A DNA stretch of 64,000 bases, from positions 18,177,001 through 18,241,000 of the forward strand of contig NC_079885.1 in assembly GCF_029227915.1 (NCBI RefSeq), read 5' to 3'. The notes beneath the pieces were generated by a model. That model searched no databases and was not told the DNA's origin. It saw only the letters and a program-made list of their open reading frames with translations. The stretch is from Hydractinia symbiolongicarpus. Taxonomy: Eukaryota > Cnidaria > Hydrozoa > Anthoathecata > Hydractiniidae. Shown in pieces: positions 22,920 to 35,643 of this stretch (position 1 is its first letter; each line of letters begins with the position of its first letter). The translations under genes and the position numbers were made by a program.

Positions 22920-23468
22920 TCACTAGTCTAAATGAAAAAACGTGCAGGAGGCCATACGCGGGCCTATCTCTCATCTCGCTCACAGAGACTTGGTAAGCAC
23001 GGTCCACTCAATGGCTTTCCAAATGCGAAGAGTGAAGGCCGCAGACGGCAGGGGTTGAGCCAAGGGCCTTTCGGCCGTATCCCGCTCACAAGTTTTTTTT
23101 TTTTTTTTAGCAGAATAATACATACGAGCTAATCAAAATCGGCTCGAGGAAAGAAATAAAGTTCAGAGACAACCAAAGGAGTCGAACTGCAGTAGAAACA
23201 AACTAGATGTAACGCAAGCCACTAGTACGACGTATTGCCTACAGGGACCACACTCTCCGAGACAGCGAACGCAACTTCCTAGTGATTCACGCGAACGCAC
23301 TCAACTAGGTGATGTAGATCAGAAAGGTGAAAGTCCTTGTGTCAAGTCTACACCTCACGATGCAGCACCTTTTAAGCGTCCTCTACGAACGGACACACTG
23401 GCAAGCGGCACACCACAAGCAAAGGTTAAGTCGGCTCAAAGGCACAACAGGTCGCGCCGACTTACGAC

Positions 23469-23589
23469 AACTCTGGGCTTTCTTCAGTTCACGCACAAAT
23501 CTTTCGCCTTTTACTAAAGATTTCCGTGGAGAAGGCCAAAACGATGAGTATATAGACGATTTTTCTACTGTCTCGCTTCGGCGGGACGA
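23469..23589 (+). ncRNA. U5: U5 snRNA, copy 36
   Basis: RNA as copy 1; A at -31 (23438); T15, as copy 20. Confidence 0.95.
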
Positions 23590-24137
23590 TCACTAGTCTA
23601 AATGAAAAAACGTGCAGGAGGCCATACGCGGGCCTATCTCTCATCTCGCTCACAGAGACTTGGTAAGCACGGTCCACTCAATGGCTTTCCAAATGCGAAG
23701 AGTGAAGGCCGCAGACGGCAGGGGTTGAGCCAAGGGCCTTTCGGCCGTATCCCGCTCACAAGTTTTTTTTTTTTTTTAGCAGAATAATACATACGAGCTA
23801 ATCAAAATCGGCTCGAGGAAAGAAATAAAGTTCAGAGACAACCAAAGGAGTCGAACTGCAGTAGAAACAAACTAGATGTAACGCAAGCCACTAGTACGAC
23901 GTATTGCCTACAGGGACCACACTCTCCGAGACAGCGAACGCAACTTCCTAGTGATTCACGCGAACGCACTCAACTAGGTGATGTAGATCAGAAAGGTGAA
24001 AGTCCTTGTGTCAAGTCTACACCTCACGATGCAGCACCTTTTAAGCGTCCTCTACGAACGGACACACTGGCAAGCGGCACACCACAAGCAAAGGTTAAGT
24101 CGGCTCGAAGGCACAACAGGTCGCGCCGACTTACGAC

Positions 24138-24258
24138 AACTCTGGGCTTTCTTCAGTTCACGCACAAATCTTTCGCCTTTTACTAAAGATTTCCGTGGAG
24201 AAGGCCAAAACGATGAGTATATAGACGATTTTTCTACTGTCTCGCTTCGGCGGGACGA
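24138..24258 (+). ncRNA. U5: U5 snRNA, copy 37
   Basis: Matches copy 1. Confidence 0.95.
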
Positions 24259-24807
24259 TCACTAGTCTAAATGAAAAAACGTGCAGGAGGCCATACGCGG
24301 GCCTATCTCTCATCTCGCTCACAGAGACTTGGTAAGCACGGTCCACTCAATGGCTTTCCAAATGCGAAGAGTGAAGGCCGCAGACGGCAGGGGTTGAGCC
24401 AAGGGCCTTTCGGCCGTATCCCGCTCACAAGTTTTTTTTTTTTTTTTAGCAGAATAATACATACGAGCTAATCAAAATCGGCTCGAGGAAAGAAATAAAG
24501 TTCAGAGACAACCAAAGGAGTCGAACTGCAGTAGAAACAAACTAGATGTAACGCAAGCCACTAGTACGACGTATTGCCTACAGGGACCACACTCTCCGAG
24601 ACAGCGAACGCAACTTCCTAGTGATTCACGCGAACGCACTCAACTAGGTGATGTAGATCAGAAAGGTGAAAGTCCTTGTGTCAAGTCTACACCTCACGAT
24701 GCAGCACCTTTTAAGCGTCCTCTACGAACGGACACACTGGCAAGCGGCACACCACAAGCAAAGGTTAAGTCGGCTCAAAGGCACAACAGGTCGCGCCGAC
24801 TTACGAC

Positions 24808-24928
24808 AACTCTGGGCTTTCTTCAGTTCACGCACAAATCTTTCGCCTTTTACTAAAGATTTCCGTGGAGAAGGCCAAAACGATGAGTATATAGACGATT
24901 TTTCTACTGTCTCGCTTCGGCGGGACGA
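24808..24928 (+). ncRNA. U5: U5 snRNA, copy 38
   Basis: RNA as copy 1; A at -31 (24777), as copy 22. Confidence 0.95.
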
Positions 24929-25477
24929 TCACTAGTCTAAATGAAAAAACGTGCAGGAGGCCATACGCGGGCCTATCTCTCATCTCGCTCACAGAGACTT
25001 GGTAAGCACGGTCCACTCAATGGCTTTCCAAATGCGAAGAGTGAAGGCCGCAGACGGCAGGGGTTGAGCCAAGGGCCTTTCGGCCGTATCCCGCTCACAA
25101 GTTTTTTTTTTTTTTTTAGCAGAATAATACATACGAGCTAATCAAAATCGGCTCGAGGAAAGAAATAAAGTTCAGAGACAACCAAAGGAGTCGAACTGCA
25201 GTAGAAACAAACTAGATGTAACGCAAGCCACTAGTACGACGTATTGCCTACAGGGACCACACTCTCCGAGACAGCGAACGCAACTTCCTAGTGATTCACG
25301 CGAACGCACTCAACTAGGTGATGTAGATCAGAAAGGTGAAAGTCCTTGTGTCAAGTCTACACCTCACGATGCAGCACCTTTTAAGCGTCCTCTACGAACG
25401 GACACACTGGCAAGCGGCACACCACAAGCAAAGGTTAAGTCGGCTCGAAGGCACAACAGGTCGCGCCGACTTACGAC

Positions 25478-25598
25478 AACTCTGGGCTTTCTTCAGTTCA
25501 CGCACAAATCTTTCGCCTTTTACTAAAGATTTCCGTGGAGAAGGCCAAAACGATGAGTATATAGACGATTTTTCTACTGTCTCGCTTCGGCGGGACGA
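25478..25598 (+). ncRNA. U5: U5 snRNA, copy 39
   Basis: Matches copy 1. Confidence 0.95.
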
Positions 25599-26147
25599 TC
25601 ACTAGTCTAAATGAAAAAACGTGCAGGAGGCCATACGCGGGCCTATCTCTCATCTCGCTCACAGAGACTTGGTAAGCACGGTCCACTCAATGGCTTTCCA
25701 AATGCGAAGAGTGAAGGCCGCAGACGGCAGGGGTTGAGCCAAGGGCCTTTCGGCCGTATCCCGCTCACAAGTTTTTTTTTTTTTTTTAGCAGAATAATAC
25801 ATACGAGCTAATCAAAATCGGCTCGAGGAAAGAAATAAAGTTCAGAGACAACCAAAGGAGTCGAACTGCAGTAGAAACAAACTAGATGTAACGCAAGCCA
25901 CTAGTACGACGTATTGCCTACAGGGACCACACTCTCCGAGACAGCGAACGCAACTTCCTAGTGATTCACGCGAACGCACTCAACTAGGTGATGTAGATCA
26001 GAAAGGTGAAAGTCCTTGTGTCAAGTCTACACCTCACGATGCAGCACCTTTTAAGCGTCCTCTACGAACGGACACACTGGCAAGCGGCACACCACAAGCA
26101 AAGGTTAAGTCGGCTCGAAGGCACAACAGGTCGCGCCGACTTACGAC

Positions 26148-26268
26148 AACTCTGGGCTTTCTTCAGTTCACGCACAAATCTTTCGCCTTTTACTAAAGAT
26201 TTCCGTGGAGAAGGCCAAAACGATGAGTATATAGACGATTTTTCTACTGTCTCGCTTCGGCGGGACGA
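26148..26268 (+). ncRNA. U5: U5 snRNA, copy 40
   Basis: Matches copy 1. Confidence 0.95.
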
Positions 26269-26817
26269 TCACTAGTCTAAATGAAAAAACGTGCAGGAGG
26301 CCATACGCGGGCCTATCTCTCATCTCGCTCACAGAGACTTGGTAAGCACGGTCCACTCAATGGCTTTCCAAATGCGAAGAGTGAAGGCCGCAGACGGCAG
26401 GGGTTGAGCCAAGGGCCTTTCGGCCGTATCCCGCTCACAAGTTTTTTTTTTTTTTTTAGCAGAATAATACATACGAGCTAATCAAAATCGGCTCGAGGAA
26501 AGAAATAAAGTTCAGAGACAACCAAAGGAGTCGAACTGCAGTAGAAACAAACTAGATGTAACGCAAGCCACTAGTACGACGTATTGCCTACAGGGACCAC
26601 ACTCTCCGAGACAGCGAACGCAACTTCCTAGTGATTCACGCGAACGCACTCAACTAGGTGATGTAGATCAGAAAGGTGAAAGTCCTTGTGTCAAGTCTAC
26701 ACCTCACGATGCAGCACCTTTTAAGCGTCCTCTACGAACGGACACACTGGCAAGCGGCACACCACAAGCAAAGGTTAAGTCGGCTCGAAGGCACAACAGG
26801 TCGCGCCGACTTACGAC

Positions 26818-26938
26818 AACTCTGGGCTTTCTTCAGTTCACGCACAAATCTTTCGCCTTTTACTAAAGATTTCCGTGGAGAAGGCCAAAACGATGAGTAT
26901 ATAGACGATTTTTCTACTGTCTCGCTTCGGCGGGACGA
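26818..26938 (+). ncRNA. U5: U5 snRNA, copy 41
   Basis: Matches copy 1. Confidence 0.95.
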
Positions 26939-27487
26939 TCACTAGTCTAAATGAAAAAACGTGCAGGAGGCCATACGCGGGCCTATCTCTCATCTCGCTC
27001 ACAGAGACTTGGTAAGCACGGTCCACTCAATGGCTTTCCAAATGCGAAGAGTGAAGGCCGCAGACGGCAGGGGTTGAGCCAAGGGCCTTTCGGCCGTATC
27101 CCGCTCACAAGTTTTTTTTTTTTTTTTAGCAGAATAATACATACGAGCTAATCAAAATCGGCTCGAGGAAAGAAATAAAGTTCAGAGACAACCAAAGGAG
27201 TCGAACTGCAGTAGAAACAAACTAGATGTAACGCAAGCCACTAGTACGACGTATTGCCTACAGGGACCACACTCTCCGAGACAGCGAACGCAACTTCCTA
27301 GTGATTCACGCGAACGCACTCAACTAGGTGATGTAGATCAGAAAGGTGAAAGTCCTTGTGTCAAGTCTACACCTCACGATGCAGCACCTTTTAAGCGTCC
27401 TCTACGAACGGACACACTGGCAAGCGGCACACCACAAGCAAAGGTTAAGTCGGCTCGAAGGCACAACAGGTCGCGCCGACTTACGAC

Positions 27488-27608
27488 AACTCTGGGCTTT
27501 CTTCAGTTCACGCACAAATCTTTCGCCTTTTACTAAAGATTTCCGTGGAGAAGGCCAAAACGATGAGTATATAGACGATTTTTCTACTGTCTCGCTTCGG
27601 CGGGACGA
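27488..27608 (+). ncRNA. U5: U5 snRNA, copy 42
   Basis: Matches copy 1. Confidence 0.95.
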
Positions 27609-28157
27609 TCACTAGTCTAAATGAAAAAACGTGCAGGAGGCCATACGCGGGCCTATCTCTCATCTCGCTCACAGAGACTTGGTAAGCACGGTCCACTCAA
27701 TGGCTTTCCAAATGCGAAGAGTGAAGGCCGCAGACGGCAGGGGTTGAGCCAAGGGCCTTTCGGCCGTATCCCGCTCACAAGTTTTTTTTTTTTTTTTAGC
27801 AGAATAATACATACGAGCTAATCAAAATCGGCTCGAGGAAAGAAATAAAGTTCAGAGACAACCAAAGGAGTCGAACTGCAGTAGAAACAAACTAGATGTA
27901 ACGCAAGCCACTAGTACGACGTATTGCCTACAGGGACCACACTCTCCGAGACAGCGAACGCAACTTCCTAGTGATTCACGCGAACGCACTCAACTAGGTG
28001 ATGTAGATCAGAAAGGTGAAAGTCCTTGTGTCAAGTCTACACCTCACGATGCAGCACCTTTTAAGCGTCCTCTACGAACGGACACACTGGCAAGCGGCAC
28101 ACCACAAGCAAAGGTTAAGTCGGCTCGAAGGCACAACAGGTCGCGCCGACTTACGAC

Positions 28158-28278
28158 AACTCTGGGCTTTCTTCAGTTCACGCACAAATCTTTCGCCTTT
28201 TACTAAAGATTTCCGTGGAGAAGGCCAAAACGATGAGTATATAGACGATTTTTCTACTGTCTCGCTTCGGCGGGACGA
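28158..28278 (+). ncRNA. U5: U5 snRNA, copy 43
   Basis: Matches copy 1; lacks the nt 7 change of its partner, copy 27. Confidence 0.95.
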
Positions 28279-28827
28279 TCACTAGTCTAAATGAAAAAAC
28301 GTGCAGGAGGCCATACGCGGGCCTATCTCTCATCTCGCTCACAGAGACTTGGTAAGCACGGTCCACTCAATGGCTTTCCAAATGCGAAGAGTGAAGGCCG
28401 CAGACGGCAGGGGTTGAGCCAAGGGCCTTTCGGCCGTATCCCGCTCACAAGTTTTTTTTTTTTTTTTAGCAGAATAATACATACGAGCTAATCAAAATCG
28501 GCTCGAGGAAAGAAATAAAGTTCAGAGACAACCAAAGGAGTCGAACTGCAGTAGAAACAAACTAGATGTAACGCAAGCCACTAGTACGACGTATTGCCTA
28601 CAGGGACCACACTCTCCGAGACAGCGAACGCAACTTCCTAGTGATTCACGCGAACGCACTCAACTAGGTGATGTAGATCAGAAAGGTGAAAGTCCTTGTG
28701 TCAAGTCTACACCTCACGATGCAGCACCTTTTAAGCGTCCTCTACGAACGGACACACTGGCAAGCGGCACACCACAAGCAAAGGTTAAGTCGGCTCGAAG
28801 GCACAACAGGTCGCGCCGACTTACGAC

Positions 28828-28948
28828 AACTCTGGGCTTTCTTCAGTTCACGCACAAATCTTTCGCCTTTTACTAAAGATTTCCGTGGAGAAGGCCAAAA
28901 CGATGAGTATATAGACGATTTTTCTACTGTCTCGCTTCGGCGGGACGA
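28828..28948 (+). ncRNA. U5: U5 snRNA, copy 44
   Basis: Matches copy 1. Confidence 0.95.
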
Positions 28949-29497
28949 TCACTAGTCTAAATGAAAAAACGTGCAGGAGGCCATACGCGGGCCTATCTCT
29001 CATCTCGCTCACAGAGACTTGGTAAGCACGGTCCACTCAATGGCTTTCCAAATGCGAAGAGTGAAGGCCGCAGACGGCAGGGGTTGAGCCAAGGGCCTTT
29101 CGGCCGTATCCCGCTCACAAGTTTTTTTTTTTTTTTTAGCAGAATAATACATACGAGCTAATCAAAATCGGCTCGAGGAAAGAAATAAAGTTCAGAGACA
29201 ACCAAAGGAGTCGAACTGCAGTAGAAACAAACTAGATGTAACGCAAGCCACTAGTACGACGTATTGCCTACAGGGACCACACTCTCCGAGACAGCGAACG
29301 CAACTTCCTAGTGATTCACGCGAACGCACTCAACTAGGTGATGTAGATCAGAAAGGTGAAAGTCCTTGTGTCAAGTCTACACCTCACGATGCAGCACCTT
29401 TTAAGCGTCCTCTACGAACGGACACACTGGCAAGCGGCACACCACAAGCAAAGGTTAAGTCGGCTCGAAGGCACAACAGGTCGCGCCGACTTACGAC

Positions 29498-29618
29498 AAC
29501 TCTGGGCTTTCTTCAGATCACGCACAAATCTTTCGCCTTTTACTAAAGATTTCCGTGGAGAAGGCCAAAACGATGAGTATATAGACGATTTTTCTACTGT
29601 CTCGCTTCGGCGGGACGA
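29498..29618 (+). ncRNA. U5: U5 snRNA, copy 45
   Basis: T to A at nt 20 (29517), shared with copy 29, but with the normal PSE-like element; T14 downstream. Confidence 0.94.
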
Positions 29619-30165
29619 TCACTAGTCTAAATGAAAAAACGTGCAGGAGGCCATACGCGGGCCTATCTCTCATCTCGCTCACAGAGACTTGGTAAGCACG
29701 GTCCACTCAATGGCTTTCCAAATGCGAAGAGTGAAGGCCGCAGACGGCAGGGGTTGAGCCAAGGGCCTTTCGGCCGTATCCCGCTCACAAGTTTTTTTTT
29801 TTTTTAGCAGAATAATACATACGAGCTAATCAAAATCGGCTCGAGGAAAGAAATAAAGTTCAGAGACAACCAAAGGAGTCGAACTGCAGTAGAAACAAAC
29901 TAGATGTAACGCAAGCCACTAGTACGACGTATTGCCTACAGGGACCACACTCTCCGAGACAGCGAACGCAACTTCCTAGTGATTCACGCGAACGCACTCA
30001 ACTAGGTGATGTAGATCAGAAAGGTGAAAGTCCTTGTGTCAAGTCTACACCTCACGATGCAGCACCTTTTAAGCGTCCTCTACGAACGGACACACTGGCA
30101 AGCGGCACACCACAAGCAAAGGTTAAGTCGGCTCGAAGGCACAACAGGTCGCGCCGACTTACGAC

Positions 30166-30286
30166 AACTCTGGGCTTTCTTCAGTTCACGCACAAATCTT
30201 TCGCCTTTTACTAAAGATTTCCGTGGAGAAGGCCAAAACGATGAGTATATAGACCATTTTTCTACTGTCTCGCTTCGGCGGGACGA
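30166..30286 (+). ncRNA. U5: U5 snRNA, copy 46
   Basis: G to C at nt 90 (30255) before the Sm-type site, downstream C to T at 30439, T14: all as copy 30. Confidence 0.94.
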
Positions 30287-30833
30287 TCACTAGTCTAAAT
30301 GAAAAAACGTGCAGGAGGCCATACGCGGGCCTATCTCTCATCTCGCTCACAGAGACTTGGTAAGCACGGTCCACTCAATGGCTTTCCAAATGCGAAGAGT
30401 GAAGGCCGCAGACGGCAGGGGTTGAGCCAAGGGCCTTTTGGCCGTATCCCGCTCACAAGTTTTTTTTTTTTTTAGCAGAATAATACATACGAGCTAATCA
30501 AAATCGGCTCGAGGAAAGAAATAAAGTTCAGAGACAACCAAAGGAGTCGAACTGCAGTAGAAACAAACTAGATGTAACGCAAGCCACTAGTACGACGTAT
30601 TGCCTACAGGGACCACACTCTCCGAGACAGCGAACGCAACTTCCTAGTGATTCACGCGAACGCACTCAACTAGGTGATGTAGATCAGAAAGGTGAAAGTC
30701 CTTGTGTCAAGTCTACACCTCACGATGCAGCACCTTTTAAGCGTCCTCTACGAACGGACACACTGGCAAGCGGCACACCACAAGCAAAGGTTAAGTCGGC
30801 TCGAAGGCACAACACGTCGCGCCGACTTACGAC

Positions 30834-30954
30834 AACTCTGGGCTTTCTTCAGTTCACGCACAAATCTTTCGCCTTTTACTAAAGATTTCCGTGGAGAAGG
30901 CCAAAACGATGAGTATATAGACGATTTTTCTACTGTCTCGCTTCGGCGGGACGA
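30834..30954 (+). ncRNA. U5: U5 snRNA, copy 47
   Basis: RNA as copy 1; C at -19 (30815) and A to T after the T-run, as copy 31. Confidence 0.95.
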
Positions 30955-31503
30955 TCACTAGTCTAAATGAAAAAACGTGCAGGAGGCCATACGCGGGCCT
31001 ATCTCTCATCTCGCTCACAGAGACTTGGTAAGCACGGTCCACTCAATGGCTTTCCAAATGCGAAGAGTGAAGGCCGCAGACGGCAGGGGTTGAGCCAAGG
31101 GCCTTTCGGCCGTATCCCGCTCACAAGTTTTTTTTTTTTTTTTAGCAGAATATTACATACGAGCTAATCAAAATCGGCTCGAGGAAAGAAATAAAGTTCA
31201 GAGACAACCAAAGGAGTCGAACTGCAGTAGAAACAAACTAGATGTAACGCAAGCCACTAGTACGACGTATTGCCTACAGGGACCACACTCTCCGAGACAG
31301 CGAACGCAACTTCCTAGTGATTCACGCGAACGCACTCAACTAGGTGATGTAGATCAGAAAGGTGAAAGTCCTTGTGTCAAGTCTACACCTCACGATGCAG
31401 CACCTTTTAAGCGTCCTCTACGAACGGACACACTGGCAAGCGGCACACCACAAGCAAAGGTTAAGTCGGCTCGAAGGCACAACAGGTCGCGCCGACTTAC
31501 GAC

Positions 31504-31624
31504 AACTCTGGGCTTTCTTCAGTTCACGCACAAATCTTTCGCCTTTTACTAAAGATTTCCGTGGAGAAGGCCAAAACGATGAGTATATAGACGATTTTTC
31601 TACTGTCTCGCTTCGGCGGGACGA
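31504..31624 (+). ncRNA. U5: U5 snRNA, copy 48
   Basis: Matches copy 1. Confidence 0.95.
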
Positions 31625-32173
31625 TCACTAGTCTAAATGAAAAAACGTGCAGGAGGCCATACGCGGGCCTATCTCTCATCTCGCTCACAGAGACTTGGTA
31701 AGCACGGTCCACTCAATGGCTTTCCAAATGCGAAGAGTGAAGGCCGCAGACGGCAGGGGTTGAGCCAAGGGCCTTTCGGCCGTATCCCGCTCACAAGTTT
31801 TTTTTTTTTTTTTAGCAGAATAATACATACGAGCTAATCAAAATCGGCTCGAGGAAAGAAATAAAGTTCAGAGACAACCAAAGGAGTCGAACTGCAGTAG
31901 AAACAAACTAGATGTAACGCAAGCCACTAGTACGACGTATTGCCTACAGGGACCACACTCTCCGAGACAGCGAACGCAACTTCCTAGTGATTCACGCGAA
32001 CGCACTCAACTAGGTGATGTAGATCAGAAAGGTGAAAGTCCTTGTGTCAAGTCTACACCTCACGATGCAGCACCTTTCAAGCGTCCTCTACGAACGGACA
32101 CACTGGCAAGCGGCACACCACAAGCAAAGGTTAAGTCGGCTCGAAGGCACAACAAGTCGCGCCGACTTACGAC

Positions 32174-32294
32174 AACTCTGGGCTTTCTTCAGTTCACGCA
32201 AAAATCTTTCGCCTTTTACTAAAGATTTCCGTGGAGAAGGCCAAAACGATGAGTATATAGACGATTTTTCTACTGTCTCGCTTCGGCGGGACGA
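32174..32294 (+). ncRNA. U5: U5 snRNA, copy 49
   Basis: C to A at nt 28 (32201) and spacer T to C, as copy 33; private G to A at -19 (32155); T15. Confidence 0.94.
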
Positions 32295-32842
32295 TCACTA
32301 GTCTAAATGAAAAAACGTGCAGGAGGCCATACGCGGGCCTATCTCTCATCTCGCTCACAGAGACTTGGTAAGCACGGTCCACTCAATGGCTTTCCAAATG
32401 CGAAGAGTGAAGGCCGCAGACGGCAGGGGTTGAGCCAAGGGCCTTTCGGCCGTATCCCGCTCACAAGTTTTTTTTTTTTTTTAGCAGAATAATACATACG
32501 AGCTAATCAAAATCGGCTCGAGGAAAGAAATAAAGTTCAGAGACAACCAAAGGAGTCGAACTGCAGTAGAAACAAACTAGATGTAACGCAAGCCACTAGT
32601 ACGACGTATTGCCTACAGGGACCACACTCTCCGAGACAGCGAACGCAACTTCCTAGTGATTCACGCGAACGCACTCAACTAGGTGATGTAGATCAGAAAG
32701 GTGAAAGTCCTTGTGTCAAGTCTACACCTCACGATGCAGCACCTTTTAAGCGTCCTCTACGAACGGACACACTGGCAAGCGGCACACCACAAGCAAAGGT
32801 TAAGTCGGCTCGAAGGCACAACAGGTCGCGCCGACTTACGAC

Positions 32843-32963
32843 AACTCTGGGCTTTCTTCAGTTCACGCACAAATCTTTCGCCTTTTACTAAAGATTTCCG
32901 TGGAGAAGGCCAAAACGATGAGTATATAGACGATTTTTCTACTGTCTCGCTTCGGCGGGACGA
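32843..32963 (+). ncRNA. U5: U5 snRNA, copy 50
   Basis: RNA as copy 1; carries the three downstream changes of copy 34 (first at 33058). Confidence 0.95.
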
Positions 32964-33512
32964 TCACTAGTCTAAATGAAAAAACGTGCAGGAGGCCATA
33001 CGCGGGCCTATCTCTCATCTCGCTCACAGAGACTTGGTAAGCACGGTCCACTCAATGTCTTTCCAAATGCGAAGAGTGAAGGCCGCAGACGGCTGGGGTT
33101 GAGCCAAGGGCCTTTCGGCCGTATCCCGCTCACAAGTTTTTTTTTTTTTTTTAGCAGAATAATACATACGAGCTAATCAAAATCGGCTCGAGGAAAGAAA
33201 TAAAGTTCAGAGACAACCGAAGGAGTCGAACTGCAGTAGAAACAAACTAGATGTAACGCAAGCCACTAGTACGACGTATTGCCTACAGGGACCACACTCT
33301 CCGAGACAGCGAACGCAACTTCCTAGTGATTCACGCGAACGCACTCAACTAGGTGATGTAGATCAGAAAGGTGAAAGTCCTTGTGTCAAGTCTACACCTC
33401 ACGATGCAGCACCTTTTAAGCGTCCTCTACGAACGGACACACTGGCAAGCGGCACACCACAAGCAAAGGTTAAGTCGGCTCGAAGGCACAACAGGTCGCG
33501 CCGACTTACGAC

Positions 33513-33633
33513 AACTCTGGGCTTTCTTCAGTTCACGCACAAATCTTTCGCCTTTTACTAAAGATTTCCGTGGAGAAGGCCAAAACGATGAGTATATAGA
33601 CGATTTTTCTACTGTCTCGCTTCGGCGGGACGA
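33513..33633 (+). ncRNA. U5: U5 snRNA, copy 51
   Basis: Matches copy 1; last unit of the second 16-unit block. Confidence 0.95.
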
Positions 33634-34182
33634 TCACTAGTCTAAATGAAAAAACGTGCAGGAGGCCATACGCGGGCCTATCTCTCATCTCGCTCACAGA
33701 GACTTGGTAAGCACGGTCCACTCAATGGCTTTCCAAATGCGAAGAGTGAAGGCCGCAGACGGCAGGGGTTGAGCCAAGGGCCTTTCGGCCGTATCCCGCT
33801 CACAAGTTTTTTTTTTTTTTTTAGCAGAATAATACATACGAGCTAATCAAAATCGGCTCGAGGAAAGAAATAAAGTTCAGAGACAACCAAAGGAGTCGAA
33901 CTGCAGTAGAAACAAACTAGATGTAACGCAAGCCACTAGTACGACGTATTGCCTACAGGGACCACACTCTCCGAGACAGCGAACGCAACTTCCTAGTGAT
34001 TCACGCGAACGCACTCAACTAGGTGATGTAGATCAGAAAGGTGAAAGTCCTTGTGTCAAGTCTACACCTCACGATGCAGCACCTTTTAAGCGTCCTCTAC
34101 GAACGGACACACTGGCAAGCGGCACACCACAAGCAAAGGTTAAGTCGGCTCGAAGGCACAACAGGTCGCGCCGACTTACGAC

Positions 34183-34303
34183 AACTCTGGGCTTTCTTCA
34201 GTTCACGCACAAATCTTTCGCCTTTTACTAAAGATTTCCGTGGAGAAGGCCAAAACGATGAGTATATAGACGATTTTTCTACTGTCTCGCTTCGGCGGGA
34301 CGA
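34183..34303 (+). ncRNA. U5: U5 snRNA, copy 52
   Basis: Matches copy 1. Confidence 0.95.
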
Positions 34304-34852
34304 TCACTAGTCTAAATGAAAAAACGTGCAGGAGGCCATACGCGGGCCTATCTCTCATCTCGCTCACAGAGACTTGGTAAGCACGGTCCACTCAATGGCT
34401 TTCCAAATGCGAAGAGTGAAGGCCGCAGACGGCAGGGGTTGAGCCAAGGGCCTTTCGGCCGTATCCCGCTCACAAGTTTTTTTTTTTTTTTTAGCAGAAT
34501 AATACATACGAGCTAATCAAAATCGGCTCGAGGAAAGAAATAAAGTTCAGAGACAACCAAAGGAGTCGAACTGCAGTAGAAACAAACTAGATGTAACGCA
34601 AGCCACTAGTACGACGTATTGCCTACAGGGACCACACTCTCCGAGACAGCGAACGCAACTTCCTAGTGATTCACGCGAACGCACTCAACTAGGTGATGTA
34701 GATCAGAAAGGTGAAAGTCCTTGTGTCAAGTCTACACCTCACGATGCAGCACCTTTTAAGCGTCCTCTACGAACGGACACACTGGCAAGCGGCACACCAC
34801 AAGCAAAGGTTAAGTCGGCTCGAAGGCACAACAGGTCGCGCCGACTTACGAC

Positions 34853-34973
34853 AACTCTGGGCTTTCTTCAGTTCACGCACAAATCTTTCGCCTTTTACTA
34901 AAGATTTCCGTGGAGAAGGCCAAAACGATGAGTATATAGACGATTTTTCTACTGTCTCGCTTCGGCGGGACGA
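34853..34973 (+). ncRNA. U5: U5 snRNA, copy 53
   Basis: Matches copy 1. Confidence 0.95.
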
Positions 34974-35522
34974 TCACTAGTCTAAATGAAAAAACGTGCA
35001 GGAGGCCATACGCGGGCCTATCTCTCATCTCGCTCACAGAGACTTGGTAAGCACGGTCCACTCAATGGCTTTCCAAATGCGAAGAGTGAAGGCCGCAGAC
35101 GGCAGGGGTTGAGCCAAGGGCCTTTCGGCCGTATCCCGCTCACAAGTTTTTTTTTTTTTTTTAGCAGAATAATACATACGAGCTAATCAAAATCGGCTCG
35201 AGGAAAGAAATAAAGTTCAGAGACAACCAAAGGAGTCGAACTGCAGTAGAAACAAACTAGATGTAACGCAAGCCACTAGTACGACGTATTGCCTACAGGG
35301 ACCACACTCTCCGAGACAGCGAACGCAACTTCCTAGTGATTCACGCGAACGCACTCAACTAGGTGATGTAGATCAGAAAGGTGAAAGTCCTTGTGTCAAG
35401 TCTACACCTCACGATGCAGCACCTTTTAAGCGTCCTCTACGAACGGACACACTGGCAAGCGGCACACCACAAGCAAAGGTTAAGTCGGCTCGAAGGCACA
35501 ACAGGTCGCGCCGACTTACGAC

Positions 35523-35643
35523 AACTCTGGGCTTTCTTCAGTTCACGCACAAATCTTTCGCCTTTTACTAAAGATTTCCGTGGAGAAGGCCAAAACGATG
35601 AGTATATAGACGATTTTTCTACTGTCTCGCTTCGGCGGGACGA
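35523..35643 (+). ncRNA. U5: U5 snRNA, copy 54
   Basis: Matches copy 1. Confidence 0.95.

Larger units (their letters stand above)
12753..23468 (+). repeat. 16-unit block, first member (U5 copies 20-35)
   Basis: Tags in this block recur exactly 16 units on: A at -31 of copies 20 and 22 (12722, 14061), U5 nt 20 = A in copy 29, nt 90 = C with a TTTT loop and T14 in copy 30, C at -19 of copy 31, nt 28 = A plus C at 21363 in copy 33, and the trio 22344, 22380 and 22505 after copy 34. Private tags, such as copy 27 nt 7 and G to C at 18738, arose after or were lost. Edges are given in U5-start phase and may be off by part of a unit. Confidence 0.85.
23469..34182 (+). repeat. 16-unit block, second member (U5 copies 36-51)
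   Basis: Second half of the tandem duplication, 10714-10716 bp after the first. Matching tags are -31 A at copies 36 and 38, nt 20 A at copy 45, nt 90 C at copy 46, -19 C at copy 47, nt 28 A at copy 49 and the downstream trio after copy 50. T-run lengths agree in most but not all pairs (copy 29 has T15, copy 45 T14; copy 33 has T16, copy 49 T15). Confidence 0.85.
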
